In this document: one piece after another, positions 36,401 to 51,400 of the stretch | Layout: each line of letters opens with the position of its first letter | How positions within the stretch are numbered: position 1 is the stretch's first letter | Assembly: GCA_016744905.1 (NCBI GenBank) | Contig: JADGDM010000004.1 | Location: forward strand, 42,761-97,194 | Direction: 5' to 3' | Length of the DNA stretch: 54,434 nt | DNA from: Sulfurimonadaceae bacterium | GTDB lineage: Bacteria; Campylobacterota; Campylobacteria; Campylobacterales; Sulfurimonadaceae | Made by a program: the position numbers and the translations under genes | The notes under the pieces: generated by a model | What the model saw: only the letters and a program-made list of their open reading frames with translations | Database searches by the model: none | Told to the model about the DNA's origin: nothing

Positions 36401-39400
36401 TCGCACCCGTATCACTACCTGCCGCTGAACCATTAATATTGATTGTTTCATCTGTTAAATCTGCACCACTGAGTGTTGCACTCTCACCAGCATCAATATT
36501 AATAGTATCTACACTAGATACATTTGAACTCAGATCAATATTTGCACCCGCACCATTTAGGATATTGATGGTTTCGATATTTTGAATGGTTGCCGAAGTA
36601 ATATCTGCACCTGAACTTAAGTTAAGTACGTCCGCTGTTGTATCTGCTCCACCATCAAGTGTACTGTTAATTGTGGCACTAACGTTGAAGATATCATCCC
36701 CTGCACCACCATTTAACTCTCCACTAAAGTTCACATCTAATGTGAAAGTATCTCCTGCTGTAGAGGCAATGATTTTTTCTATCTCACTCAAGGTATCAAT
36801 GTCACTACCATCAGAAACTGTTCCCGTACTCGCCGTAAATGTCAAGGCAGTCGAACCTGATGAATAATCAGCTGTATCGCTATCATCTCCCCCAACAATA
36901 GTTGAATCACTTGTTGCAACGAGATTAAATGTATCATCTCCCGCTTCACCATTAAGAATATTGGCTAAGCCATTATTGGTGATAATATCATCATTGGCAC
37001 CTGCATTCACTGTCATAACGCCATTGTAAGTACTGGTTCCTTCAATTGCAAGATCCAAATTGTCCACTGCAGTTGTCCCAGTAATCACCATCGCAGTGTT
37101 ACCTGTCACTGTGATATTGCTAAGATCCAGCGCACTGGTTGCACCTGTTAAAGTCAGTGTTCCACCCGTTCCTGTGTTAAGTGTCAATGTCTGTCCATTA
37201 AGTTCTAGCGCGCTGATACTTAATGTTTTAGTATTGGTAAGTTCTATCACATCGATATTACTACCAATGCTTCCACTAAAGGTAGAGTCATCTAAGAAAT
37301 TAAGTGTTACTACAGAAGTAGTAGCGCCATTAAGGTTGATATTGTCAAAGACTGCACTCGAATTTGCAGAGATGTTCACATCCAGCGCGCTTGATGCACC
37401 ACTGTCAGTGATACTTAAACCATCAACCTGAACATCTGTTGCGGTCAATGAATTTGTATCTGTGATATCAATATCAAAACCATTAAGATCTGCCGAGCCT
37501 GCTAACGTAAGGTTAGAATCCACTGTCGCTGTGGTTGTTCCAGCTAAAACTACACCACTTAAATCAGTCGTTGCGCTCAAAGAGGTGATAATGATATTGG
37601 CACTGTCTGCACCACTATCAGTAATGCTTACACCATTAGAGTTACTTGCGGTCAATGTTAAAGTTTTACCATCTGCGATGACAATGGCCGTCGTTTCTGC
37701 GTCAAATTTATCGCTTAAATCTACACTCTCATTAACATTAATCGTCTCTATTTTTGTAATAGCTCCACTTGGAACTGAAGCAGTGTTGAGGTTTAATACA
37801 TCACTCTGTCCTGTTCCCCCATCAATAGTATTGACGGTTTGTGTCACAATAAATGTCTCACTACCTGCATCTGTTCCTGCTAGGTTGATTGTTCCACTGT
37901 TGCTTATTCCCGTAATATTGACCGTTCCATTTTGCGCAGCGTTGAGGTTTAGTACCCCATCACCAAGTGTAATGGCATCAAAAATAGCGGCGCTAGAGTT
38001 GATACTTTGAACATTAATGGTTCCATCACCAACGCTATTGAGAGAAAGTGTTTTATCCGCTAAATCTACTGAATTAAGTAAAACATCATTTCCACTGCTT
38101 ACATTGATTGTTGTAATACCTACGATAATCTCGTCTGTAAAATCTGCGCCCGTTCCATTAATGTTAATCACTTCTATACTTGTTAATGTTCCGGTATAAA
38201 TCACATCATTGGCACCAACAACTAAGGTATCTGTACCACTGTCTCCATCAATATCTCCGATAAAAGTACTGGTCGCCGTATCAAGGTTGATAACATCATT
38301 TCCCTCACCTGCGCTACTGACATTATGGTTAACTCCAATAGTAATATCATCTGCATTTCCACCACCGATAACTGTGACTGCAACGCTGCTCTCTGCTGAA
38401 GTATCTGTTACGAGTTGATTGGTTCCCGATGAGAGCATGCCTGAAGCATCAATGTTTGTCACATTGTTATTATCAATTAAGGTAAGCTCCGTGATATTAA
38501 AATCACCTGTTTCAATGGTCTCAAAGTTGGTCACGTTTGTAAGGTCACCACTACTAACTGCACCACCACCTGTAAAACGTAGTACATCAGCGTCTGAACC
38601 ACCATCAAATGTGTCTGCACTGGTTAAAGTATTGACAGCAACTTCAAGTAAGTCACTGTTTGCCCCAGCATCAACAACGTCACTACCGATACCAACAACA
38701 ATAGTATCATCGCCATCACCAGAAGTGATCGTATCATTCCCCGCATTTGACGTAATAGTATCTGCGCCTGTGCCAGAGATAACAACATCTTTTCCTGATC
38801 CACCAGTAATGGTATCTGCGCCAGCTAGAGTTGTAATGGTATTTATTCCATCGATCACTGTAACTACGTCATTAATAGCCGTTGAAGTCACTGTATCTCC
38901 ACCACCACCTGCACTCACAGAGATACTTACCTCATCTACTTTGGTTCCCATATCTACGGCACTTAAATCAACATCACTGCTGTTTGCAGCGTTAATGGTT
39001 ACTGTTTTTGAACCGGTATCATTTGAGCCATCAAACTCTGTGATATTCGCTAAATGTGTATCATTTAAGATGATCTCTTGATCACTGGTCGCTGTTGTAA
39101 ATTTCACTACTTCCACTGCTGAAAGTGTTGTATTACTTAAACTTACACTGCTCGCTTCTGAAAAAGATAAGGTATCTGTATCTGCTCCACCAGTGATGTT
39201 ATCAAAGACGCCCACACTCTCAACTTGAGTTTTACTCAGTTCTACGTTGTATCCAAGGTTATCTACATTTGATGTTGTTCCATACTGTAGGGTTTCAATA
39301 CTCGTAAATGTTTTAGAACTTAAGTCTAAAGAAGCAACACTACTAATGTCTGCTAAGTTCAACGTATCTGAACCTGCACTACCTGTGATACTATTGATTC

Positions 39401-42400
39401 CCAAAATATTTAACTGTGTCGCATTAAGGGTTACATCAGAAGCAGCATTGAGTTTAATAATTTCAAAATTTGCCAGTGTATTGCTTGCGCCTAAATCATA
39501 ACTTCCGCCAACACTGTACTCAATAGTATCCGTTCCCTCTCCAAGACTCTCAGAGAGAACATCTCCATCATAATCTGCTTGAGAAGTGTAAAGGTACAAA
39601 TCATCATTGGCTCCACCAGCAAGATTATCATTTCCAAGACCACCACTTAATGTATCATTGCCTGCGTCACCTGTAATCGTATCTCCAAGTGTGCTACCTG
39701 TAATAACATCATTGCCTGCACCACCAACAAGAGAGATTACACCTGAACCAAATCCACTTACATCGACACCTGAAATATTCAGTGCTCCACCGCCACCTTT
39801 GGCATTAAAAGTCGCCGTTCCGGTATTGTTAGTCAATGTAATATTAGAAAAGTCATTTCCAGAAGCGTTATTGATAATCACTTCAGATACACTATTACCC
39901 AGATCAATGCTTGTCGTTTTAGAATCAATATCTATACCATTAATCGTTGCTATTTTGTCCGATGCGACGTTAATTTGACTCACTTCAGCCGCCAAAGCGC
40001 CACTTAGATCATTGCTCTCATTTACATTATAAATTTCAACTTCTGTAAAATTGATCGCAGAAAAGCTCATCGTCTCTTCAATATTGACAATATCAGACCC
40101 AAGGTTACCATCGATAAGATTGGTTGTTGCATTGTCAAGATTTGAGTTGATGGTAAAAGTATCTGCATTTCCACCACCAATCAGACTCACACTTGATTGA
40201 GAAGAGAGTTTGGTGTTTAAAATATCAATACTTGTAATATCAATTTCACCACCATCCGTTGAGAGTGTTAATCTGCCATCATTTTTGAAGCCCAGCGCGC
40301 TAAGGTCGCCACTGTCTATGCCTGAGATATTAACATTACCAGCACCTTCAAAATCAAAATCATTGGCTTTGATAATGTCACCCGTTGAGCTCAGAGTTTT
40401 ACCACTGGCGATATTAATAATATCAAGGTCTACATCCAGCGCGCCAGAGAGCGTAGTATTCTCCGTCGCGATAATACTATCTACATCGCTAAATGTTGTT
40501 CCATAGTTTATAGCACTACTAAGGTTAACGATATCTGTTCCACCTGCGTCACCACCATCGACACTGGTTGCACTCGCTTGAAGATTGATAACATCATCAT
40601 CCGCACCAGCATCAATAACATCTGCACCCGTTCCTGCATTAATAGTGTCATCACCAGCATTGGCATTAATAATATTATTTTCATCTACTACGGTGATGAT
40701 ATCTTTGGTTGAACTTCCCTCAACTGTAACTGGAGCGGTTCCATCTGCGACATTGATTGTCACTTGGTCAATATCTGTAAATGTTTTCCCTGTATCAAGG
40801 TCAATATTAGCATTGGCTGCGCCATTAATTGTAATATTTTGCGCATTACCATCAACATTACCTGTAAACATATCTACACTCAGATGAGCATCTGTGAGTA
40901 TAATAGACTGCGTACCTGCACCAAATTTAATCTCTTCAATATCACTAATAGTAGTACCTGTAAAGTTATAGGCATCACCTACGTTAATAGTATCCGTACC
41001 CGATCCCCCATCAATAGAGTCAAGTCCACTCAATTGCGCAGCACTTAAACTTAGAGAATTCGTTCCTGTAGTATTTAGATTGATCTGATTGATCTCAGTT
41101 AATGTCTTTGTACTGACATCATAACTCCCTGCTGTAGTAGACGCTAAGATGTCTGTATTTCCTGCAGTTCCTTCGATATTTGTTAGGTTGCCAAGTTGTG
41201 TACTGGTAAGATTCATTGTACCGCCATCATCAAGTTTGATGGTTTCAAAATTGGCTAAGGTATTGGCTGCACCAACTGTATACGAAACGTCTGTACCTGT
41301 AAACTCAATAGTATCACTACCTTGTCCAGCACTTTCACTTAATACATCACCCGTTAAATCAGTCTGAGTTGCATAAAAATAAGTATCATCACCTTGTCCA
41401 CCACTGAGGGTATCTGCGTCAGCTCCACCACTCATGATATCATTACCAAGGCCGCCAATAATTGTATCTGATCCAGCTCCACCTAAGATAGTATCAACAC
41501 CAGAACCACCGGTTATCACATCATTACCTGCGTTACCAACCAAAGAATTTACTCCATTAATAGCAGTAATATTATCATTTCCAGTTGTTCCAAGAAGGGT
41601 ATATCCTACACCACCATTGGTTGCCGCTGCATAAACATTGATTTGCTCTACATTTCCATCAGCGGTTACATTCGCCAAGTCTACTGTTTTTATGCCCGTT
41701 CCAGCACCATCAGAGGCGATAACGGCTTTAACAGAGACATCTACGATATCATTACTGCCTGTAGCACTTCCTTTAAAGTTCAGCGAGGTTGCTTGAACCT
41801 CATCAACGGTGATGGTTTGATTTGCACCAGCAGCTCTATCAAAAAAGATCATCTCATCAATGCTTGTTAATGTTGAGTTTGAGAAGTCATAATCAGACCC
41901 ATTACCTGCAACAATAGTATCGGTTCCATCCCCACCAGCGATGGTTTCAAAAACCTCAGGTATCGTAATAATATTTGCGCCACCATCACCAAAATCCAGT
42001 GCTTCAATTGACGTGAAAGTAATGTCTTTCAAATCAAAAGTTCCCGCAGCAGATATATCCAAGGTATTGTTTCCACTACCGCCGACAATACTGTCAAAAC
42101 CAACAGTTTGAGTACCCGTAAACGTCATACTTGTTGGGTTAGAATCTTCGTAGTTTACAACTTCAATACCTGCGATATTTACACTTGAAAAATCAAGTGC
42201 ATCATTGGTATTTGAAACAATTGTATCTGTATCTGTCCCACCATCAAGAGACTCACCTGCATCTAAGTCTGTTCCAGCATTAATAATAAACTGATCATCT
42301 CCAGCATTACCCATTAAAGTATCTGCCCCATCATTACCAGTGATTATATTTTTACCAATACCTCCATTGACGATATCAATGACATCTGAGCCTTCTATAT

Positions 42401-45400
42401 TGTTGGTTAAGTTTGTAGCAGAGTTATCATCATTAACGGTAATCGTTTCTACATTAACAAATGTTTTTCCTGTTTTTAAATTTAAGTTTGAATCTGTTGA
42501 CATATTAATAATCATATCATCTGTAGCTGCCGCACCTGTAAAACTACTCAAAGCATTCGCATGTGTTTCATCCATACTGATAGAAGTCGTAAAGGTCAAC
42601 TTTTCTATATCAGTCATAGCAGAAAGGTCACTTAAATCAGCGCCCGTAACACTTAGTGCTATGGTGTCACCTCCCGTATGCGCGCCACCATCGAGACTGT
42701 CACCACTTAGGTGTGTTGTATCATTGTAAATAAAAGTATCATCACCAACATTACCGATAAGGACCTCTTTTTCATCAGAACCTGTGATACTCACGCCAGC
42801 TGCTCCATCAACACTGACAATAATTTTGTCATTCGTTCCATTGAGTCCAGAGATAGTCATACCATCAACACTAAAGTCAACACCATCTGTAATATGGATT
42901 TCTAAGGTTTCATCATTATTGTTGGCATTACCCTCATAATTTAGTCCTGCTAAATCTTGATCGATAATGACTTTTCTATTGGCACTGTTCTCACCTTGGT
43001 AAAAACGTACCGTTTCTACATCGCCGGTGTTGATAGTAGTTGTTTGAAGATCCGTTGTGATATTGACCGCAGAGTTACCTACTTGAATAACATCCGTACC
43101 CGCACCACCATCAAAGGTATCACTGTTTTCATCACCTGTGCTTTGATAAACCAGAGTATCATCTCCAGTTCCACCAAGGATAGACTCCTCAATATTAGAC
43201 ATCGTCACCGTACGCGAGCCATTATTCAAAGCTATATTGATCTGATCACCTACGTCACTCATCCCTGATATTCCGATTTTTGAAATATCCAAATCATTTT
43301 CAAGAGAGGTGACAGAAAAAATTTGTCCACCCGCATTGGTACCTATAATATTTGTATCAGCAGGATCATTGGTTACTAAGTTTTGAACAAGTGCATCATC
43401 CACACTTAAAGTAATATTTCCAGCAGTAAACTCAAATGCTTCTACATCAAATACTTCACTTGAGGTAAATGTCAAATCTACTGAAGAGGCAATAACATCA
43501 CTATCATCGCCTCCTTGAATAATATCTCCATCCGTAAAATGAGACGCCGTTGTATAGACAAATCTATCATCACCACTCGCACCTACTAATGAATCTGCTC
43601 CTGCACTGGCATTAATTGTATCTGCTCCTGCTCCACCAAAAATAGAGTTCACTGCAGCGTCTCCACTAATCGTATCCACATTCGCTGAACCGATTACATT
43701 TTCAAAGTCATAAATCTCATCTATAGAACCATAGGCATTCGTAGCGCGCTCACTCACTAAATCAACTGTCACACCCGTACCCGTGTCTGTTGAACCATAA
43801 TCAATAGTATCTTGTATACTATTATCCGTTCTGTCTTCTAGTCCAGCAAACTGAATATCAGCACCATCACTGCCAATAACTGTATCCGCACCATCTCCAG
43901 CAATGATTGTATTTACAACATTTGAACCAGTTAATGTATCATCATTTTTACCTGAAATTATGTGTTCAATACTGCTTAATGCATTGGCTGCACCACCAAT
44001 ACCGATTGCTGTTCCATCAAGTTCTGCTGTAATTTCATCAGTGTTGCTGATACCACTATAATCTATCCAGTCATTGTCACCTGCTTGACCAAAGTACTGG
44101 TCTGCACCAGCAGAAGCGATAAAAGTATCATCTTGCGCTCCACCATAGAGGAAGTTCGTTGAACTTGAACCCTCCATAGTATCGGCTAAGTCAGTTCCAA
44201 TAACATTGTTGATACTAGAGATGGTATCTTCGAACACTAAGGCTGCACCATTATATATCTGAGAATTATCACTTACAGTACTCAGGTCAAGTTCTAAGTG
44301 TCCCGTTGTAATTCCTGAATAATCAACAATAGAATTGTCTCCAAAACTATAAAGATAATCATCTCCAGCACTTCCAAAAAATGTATCATCACCCAAACTT
44401 CCAGAAAAACTGTCTGCTAAATCACTGCCGTAGAAAATATCTTTTTGATAGGTTCCTTTAACTACTTCGACATTAAAGACAACATCTTTATTTCCAATAC
44501 CAAAGCCATTTTCAACGTACTGAGCAGCTTTATCAAAACGTACAGTAATTCCTGTGCTTGAGCTGTTATTTAGTTCTGAATATGAGAGTGTATCTTTATC
44601 ATTTCCACCATCAATATAATCATTACCACCCTGGGCAATTAAAAGATCATCCCCTCCAGCACCCAAGATAGAGTTATCTCCACTGATACCTAAAACAGGA
44701 TCAGGACTGTTACCAATCAAGGTATCTACTTGGTTTGAGCCTTTAATATGCTCAAAGTTTGTAATAGTCGCTGTACTGAGACCCATATCAGTTTCACCAG
44801 CTTCAAGGTCTATTTTTTTACTGCTCGCAGTAATATTACTCGCGTCAATCCAATCACCACCGGAGCCATCATTCCAAGAACCATCTCCATTAAATGATCC
44901 AGAAATTAAGTTATCAGTACCTGCATTAATTACATCGGCTCCTGCTGAGATAAACGCCGTATCATCACCCGCATTAAGGTTTAGTACATTAACACTATTA
45001 TTACCCATAACAGTATCATCATTAGACGTACCATTAATGTTTTCAATGCCTGTGATATACCCTACATTTCCATTCACATCTGCGTAAGTGGTGCCTAAAC
45101 CAATATTTTTAATCAATCCATAATTACCCACACCCGCCGTTGCGACTATGGTTAAATCAATATCTGCTCCATTAGCACCTACAGGAGTCAGCGCGCTGAG
45201 ATCTAACAGGTCGGTATTGGCGCCACCACTAAATCTATCAACTCCATTACTGGCATAAAAAGTATCATTATGATCATCTCCGGCAAGGAAGTCATTTCCA
45301 TCACCACCAGTAATCAAGTCAATTCCATTTAAACCATTAAAAGCGATATCTGCAGCGCCTGAGGCTGAGTTTCCAACAAAAACGTCTGCGCCCCCATCAC

Positions 45401-48400
45401 TACCATAAATATACTCGATACTGTCATAGATAGAAGCCGTTCCAAGGTCTGCGTCCCCGATATCTCCATGTGCATCAATCACATCAGTCGTTAGATTTAT
45501 TGAAATCGCTGAGTTGTCACCATCATTGTTATAGTAAACATAATCATAACCTGCTCCACCGATATAGGTATCTGCGCCTGTTCCCCCGTAAAAGCGGTCA
45601 CTCGCATCTCCCCCATCAAGAATATCATCGCCTGCATTACCGTAAATAATATCACGTCCACCTTGACCATAAATGGTATCATCTCCACCACCGCCATTAA
45701 GGTACTCATAATTGGCATTGGTATCTGCATTATTGTTATTGTCTCCACCTTCAATAATATTATCATTGGTGTCACCCGTGATAGTATCACCAGCAACGGC
45801 ATTTGATCCACGTACATTTTCGATATTTTGAAGAGTATCATTGGTTCCTACTCCAAAGTCACCTGTTCCAGAGAGAAGATTAACGGTTGCTTTTGTTCCA
45901 GTTTGCGCAGAATAATCTACCCAGTCAATCCCATCTTCACCATCAAGAATATCTGCACCTGCACTGACGACTAAAGTATCAGCTCCAAGACCTGCATTAA
46001 TGATATTGTTGTTGCTATTTCCCTCTAATGTATCACCCACTCCACCAGCGATAATATCTGTTCCTATGATCGTATCAAAATCAAACAAGAAATCTTTATC
46101 TCCACCACTGGTCGCCACACCTGCTTGCGTTGGAGTCAGAGAACCAACAATATTTGAGATACTAAAACCTGTACTACCGGCAGAGGTATCCATAAAAAGG
46201 ATTCTATGAGACATGTAGGCAGTATCATCATCTAAGGTATTGCTTATGTCGTGTAGCGCGCTGACATCAGTAAGTGCAGCAAGGTCAGAAAAAAGTCCAG
46301 CGATAACATCATCACCGGTATCTCCACTCACTGCATCAAAACTCGCACTCACTGTTCCAGCATTGCTAACCACATCAAAACTATAGGTCGTTGCTGTTGT
46401 TGTATCAGGACGAGAAATAGTCAGTATAGAAGCACCATTAGTAGTTTCTAAGTCAACGTGAACCACAGAAGTCAGATCACCAATATCCGTTCCATTCACA
46501 GAGACTTCATTAAAACCAACCGTATTCACATCTGCATCACTACCACCGATGAGCACATCTGAACCCAGACCCCCATTAATAGTATCACTTCCGGTATACC
46601 CAAAGATAGTGTCATTTCCATTCGCACCAATAAGCGTATCTGCACCACCACGACCATCAAAAACATTATCACCAGTATCACCAACAAGCGTATCTGCAAA
46701 GTTGGTTGCTAAAATAATTTCCACATTTGAGATAGTATCGGTTCCACTATGGGTTCCAACAACTTGATTACCATCGAGAGAGATTTTTGCTTCCGCTGAG
46801 GTATAGTCTGCAACGTCACGATCCCCTGCACTCGTTCCCCCATCAATAATATCATCGCCAATACCACCAACTAAGGTATCATCACCTTGTCCACCACGTA
46901 ATGTATCATCACCTGCACCACCATTAAGAGTATCATCCCCAGTTTTAGTATCAAGTTCATCATCACCATAAAGGATATCATCACCTGCATTACCTGTTAG
47001 TGTATCATTGCCACTCATACCGTAGAACTCATCATCACCCGCACCAGAAATCAAGGTATCCACCTGTTCTGTAGCGATGATTTTTTCGATGCTCTCTACA
47101 TAATCAATATAGGCACCTTTATCAATGGCTTTTTGTGTAGTATTGCTCTCAAATAGTAGGTCTATTCCCGTTGCTAAAGCGTTGTAGTTGATAGTATCTT
47201 TAGTGCTTCCACCAACAATACTGTCTGAGCCATCAGAAGCGATAAAACTATCCAGTCCCTCACCACCGATTAAAGTATTGACCTCAGTCGTAATATCACT
47301 ACCTTGAATCAGGTCATCATATTTTGAACCGGTTACATTTTCGATATCTATGAGTGAATCTTTAGTCCCATATCCATCATTTTGTGTTCTAAAAGTGCCA
47401 TCATCTGCATTGGTACGAGAGAGGTTTACATCGACACCGTCGTTGGTTCCATTGTCAACAGTAGAGTAGTCTGCTGTGTCTTCATCAGCGCCACCATCTA
47501 AGATGTCTGCGCCCTCATCTCCTCTCAATGTATCCGCACCCGCTTCACCATAAAGAGTGTCTGTAGCCGCACCACCATCAATAATATCCGCACCTGCACC
47601 ACCATAAAGAAGGTTGACGCCTGTATTTCCAACAATCACATCCGCGTTATCTGAACCTTGAACATCTTCGATATCATTAAGTGTGTCATTTCCATCACCG
47701 GTAGCGATACCCGTAACAAGATTTACATTCACCCCATTGGCACTTACATCTGAATAATTAACAATATCATTATCGATAGTCAAATCACCCGCAGCAGATC
47801 CCCCATAAAATACATCTGCGTCCGCACCACCAAAAAAGGTATCATCACCTGCATCACCATAAAGGGTGTCTAAGCCTGAGCCACCTTTTAGGGTGTCATC
47901 ACCATCTTGACCTTTTAAGATATTATTTGCACTGTCTGCGGTGATAGTATCACCCGTTGCGTTGTTGGTTCCGATGATGTTTTCTACTTCACTCAGTTGA
48001 TCTCGTCCACCTTCTCCATCATTGGTAACATTGTAACCATTGATATCAGGAGTAAGAAGATCCACAACTACATTTGAGCCCAGCGCGCTAGAATAATCTA
48101 CAGTATCACTTCCACTTCCTCCGATGAGGGTATCATCGCCGGCGTCACCACGTAAGATATCATCATGAGCTTGCCCATCAATCGTGTCATTTCCTGCGCC
48201 ACCATAAAGTGTATCATTACCATCTTCTCCAAGAAGATCATTAGCCGCGCCATCACCTGTGATAAAGTCAATATTGTCCGTACCACGAATATTCTCAACT
48301 CCATAAAGATAGTCAAGATTTCCAAAACCATCATCACCCACACGGGCGATATCATTAAGTTCATCTTGTACTACGCTTAGGTCTACTGTTACACCTACAC

Positions 48401-51400
48401 CACTGTCAACATCAAAATATGAAGCGGTATCATTAAGGCTGGTATCGGTAGAAAGGTTACCACCATAAAGTCTGTCAATGCCATCACCACCACTAAGGGT
48501 ATCATCGCCATCAGCGCCCAATAAACTGTCATCACCACTCTCACCAAAAAGTGTATCACCAGAGAGTCCACCATCTAAGGTGTCATCATTGGCGCCACCA
48601 TACAGTGTATCAACAGCGTCAAGACCTTCGATAAAGTTAACATTGGCGTCACCATGAACCAAGTCAGCTTGATTGGTTCCACGTACATTTTCTAAACCAC
48701 TTAAGGTGTCCGTTCCACCTTCACCATCAACCGCTGTTGCACCCAATAAATCAACATTAACACCCGCTAAAGTAACATCTGAATAATCTAGTGTATCGGT
48801 ACCTAAACCACCTTCTAAGCTGTCATTTCCTTTTCCACCAAAAAGTGTATCATTACCACTTCCTGCGTCAAGCGTATCATCTCCATCTTTACCATAAACG
48901 GTATCCACACCAGCCAGTGAAGAGATAATATTTTTCTCTCCATCCGCGATAATGGTGTCATCTCCAGTAGAACCTATGATATGTTCTATTCCATCAAGAT
49001 AATCAACACTGCCTGTTCCATCTTCTTGAACAATGGCATTGGCATCATCAACTTGTGAACGATTCAGATCCAGATCAATACCCGTAGTTTGCGCACTATA
49101 GTCTACGGTATCATTTAAGCTTGTATCACTTAAATTATCTCCACCATAAATTCTATCAAGTCCCGCACCACCGACTAAGGTGTCATCATTTTCACCCCCA
49201 TAGAGGATGTCATCATTGGCTTTTCCATCGATGTAGTCATTACCTAACTTACCTTCGAGGACATTCACAAAGCCATCACCGATCAAGGTATCTGAACCAC
49301 TTGAACCTAGGGCATTTTCGATATTAATTAAGGTGTCATTACCCTCACCTGTAGCGCGCTGGTTTTCTAAGTCAATAGTAACGACAGAACTTGCAGAAGA
49401 GAAATCAACCGTATCTGTCCCTGCTCCACCATCAAGAGTATTGTCACCCAAGTCTCCACTAAGTTTGTCTGCGCCACTACCTGTTGTGATGTTTTCAATT
49501 TCTGAGAGTGTATCCGTATTCGTTCCATCAGTCACACTGCTAAGTGCTAATGAGGCTGTGAGGTTATCTGCTTCAGAGCTATAATCAGCGGTATCACCAT
49601 TGACTTCATTATTGGTTCCCCCTATAAGCTCTGCGCCTTGAACATCATCTAAAAATCTATCATCACCTTCATTTCCATAAAGCGTGTCACTGCCACCAAA
49701 ACCGGTAATGGTATCGTTTCCTTTAAGCCCTGAAATGGTGTTGTCTGAAGTGTCACCTTTTAAAATATCTGCACTATTTGAACCGATGATATTGTTAATA
49801 TTGACAAGTGTATCATTGCCAATATTACTCAGTGCGCCCGCATCTGTAGCCGTAGCAGCGTCCAAATCAACATTGGCTGCGGTTGTATCAGAAAAACTCA
49901 CCGTATCAGAACCTGTTCCGGCTTCAACCAGAGCAGTCGCCCCTCCACTTATGAGGTCATCACCTGAACCGCCATAAAAAAGGTCATTGTCAGTTCCACC
50001 AAACAAGGTGTCATTACCATCTTTACCACTAAGTGTATCAGCACCACTGCCACCGAAAAGGGTGTTTACTTGTACGTCACCGCTCAGTGTGTCATTCACA
50101 GATGAGCCGATGATATTTTCGACATTCACTACCAAATCATTGCCATCACCCACTATCTGAGCGATAGAGTTTGAACTTCCATTTAACGTGAGAGAAACTG
50201 CACTATTAAGATCTGAAAAATCAACCGTATCTTTAGTTCCTGCACCACCGTCAATAGTATCACTGCCCGTTCCTCCTGAGAGTAAATCATCGCCGGCTTC
50301 ACCATAAATCAGATCATCCCCTGCGTTTCCGCTCAGTGTATCTTCTCCATCTGCGCCATAAAGGGTGTCTTTCCCTGCTCCACCTGAGACCACATCTGCC
50401 CCATCACTGGCCAGGATAATATTATCACTCCCATCACCCGTAATCGTATCATCATATACAGTAGCAATTAAGCGTTCTACTTGTGAAACTTCATCCGTAT
50501 ACGTACCCGTTGCCGTTGTTTTAGCGATAACACCTGTACTTAAATCTGTTACAATTTTTGCAGTAACAATCGCACTTGAAAAATCAATGGTATCCACATC
50601 ATCCCCACCGATAATCGTATCTACGCCATCAGAGACGATAAAACTGTCATCGCCTGATTCGCCTTTTAAGATGTTCACTTCAAGAATATTATCAGAACCA
50701 CGAATAACATCTGTGTTCGCAGAACCTGTTAAATTTTCAATGTTAAAGAGGGTATCTTTGGTGTTATATCCATCTTGAGAGACCTGTTGCGTTGCGAGTG
50801 AAAGGTCTGCGATGATTCCTTTAACAGAAGAGACCGTAGAGTAATCCGCTGTATCATTCCCGCTTTGAGTTGCGATAAAATCCCCATAAAGAAGATCATT
50901 ACCTTGATCTCCACGTAGGGTATCATCACCCGCTTCACCCATGAGTGTATCATCGCCTTCAGCCCCGACGATAAGGTCATCTTCATCTCCACCAAAAAGT
51001 GCATTAACGCCATCAGAACCTTTAATCACATCGGCTAAAGCAGTTCCTTGAACATTCTCTACATTGGTAATCGTATCTACCCCATCAGCCGTAGCAGAGT
51101 TTGTTTTAAGATTAATATCCAGCGCGCTGATTGAGCTAGAATAGTCAACAATATCTTGAGAACCAACCCCACCATCAACAACATTACGTCCGCTATTGGT
51201 GACAAAGGTGTCATTACCTTCATCCCCATAAAGTGAGTCATCGCCCTCTCCACCAATCAAGGTATCATCTTGCGCACCGGCATAAATAACATCATCACCG
51301 GCTTTACCATCAATAGTATCTGCGCCATCAGAAGTAGTAATAGTATTGTCTTTTGTTGAGCCATCAATAACATCATCATAATCCGATGCTATGATATGTT

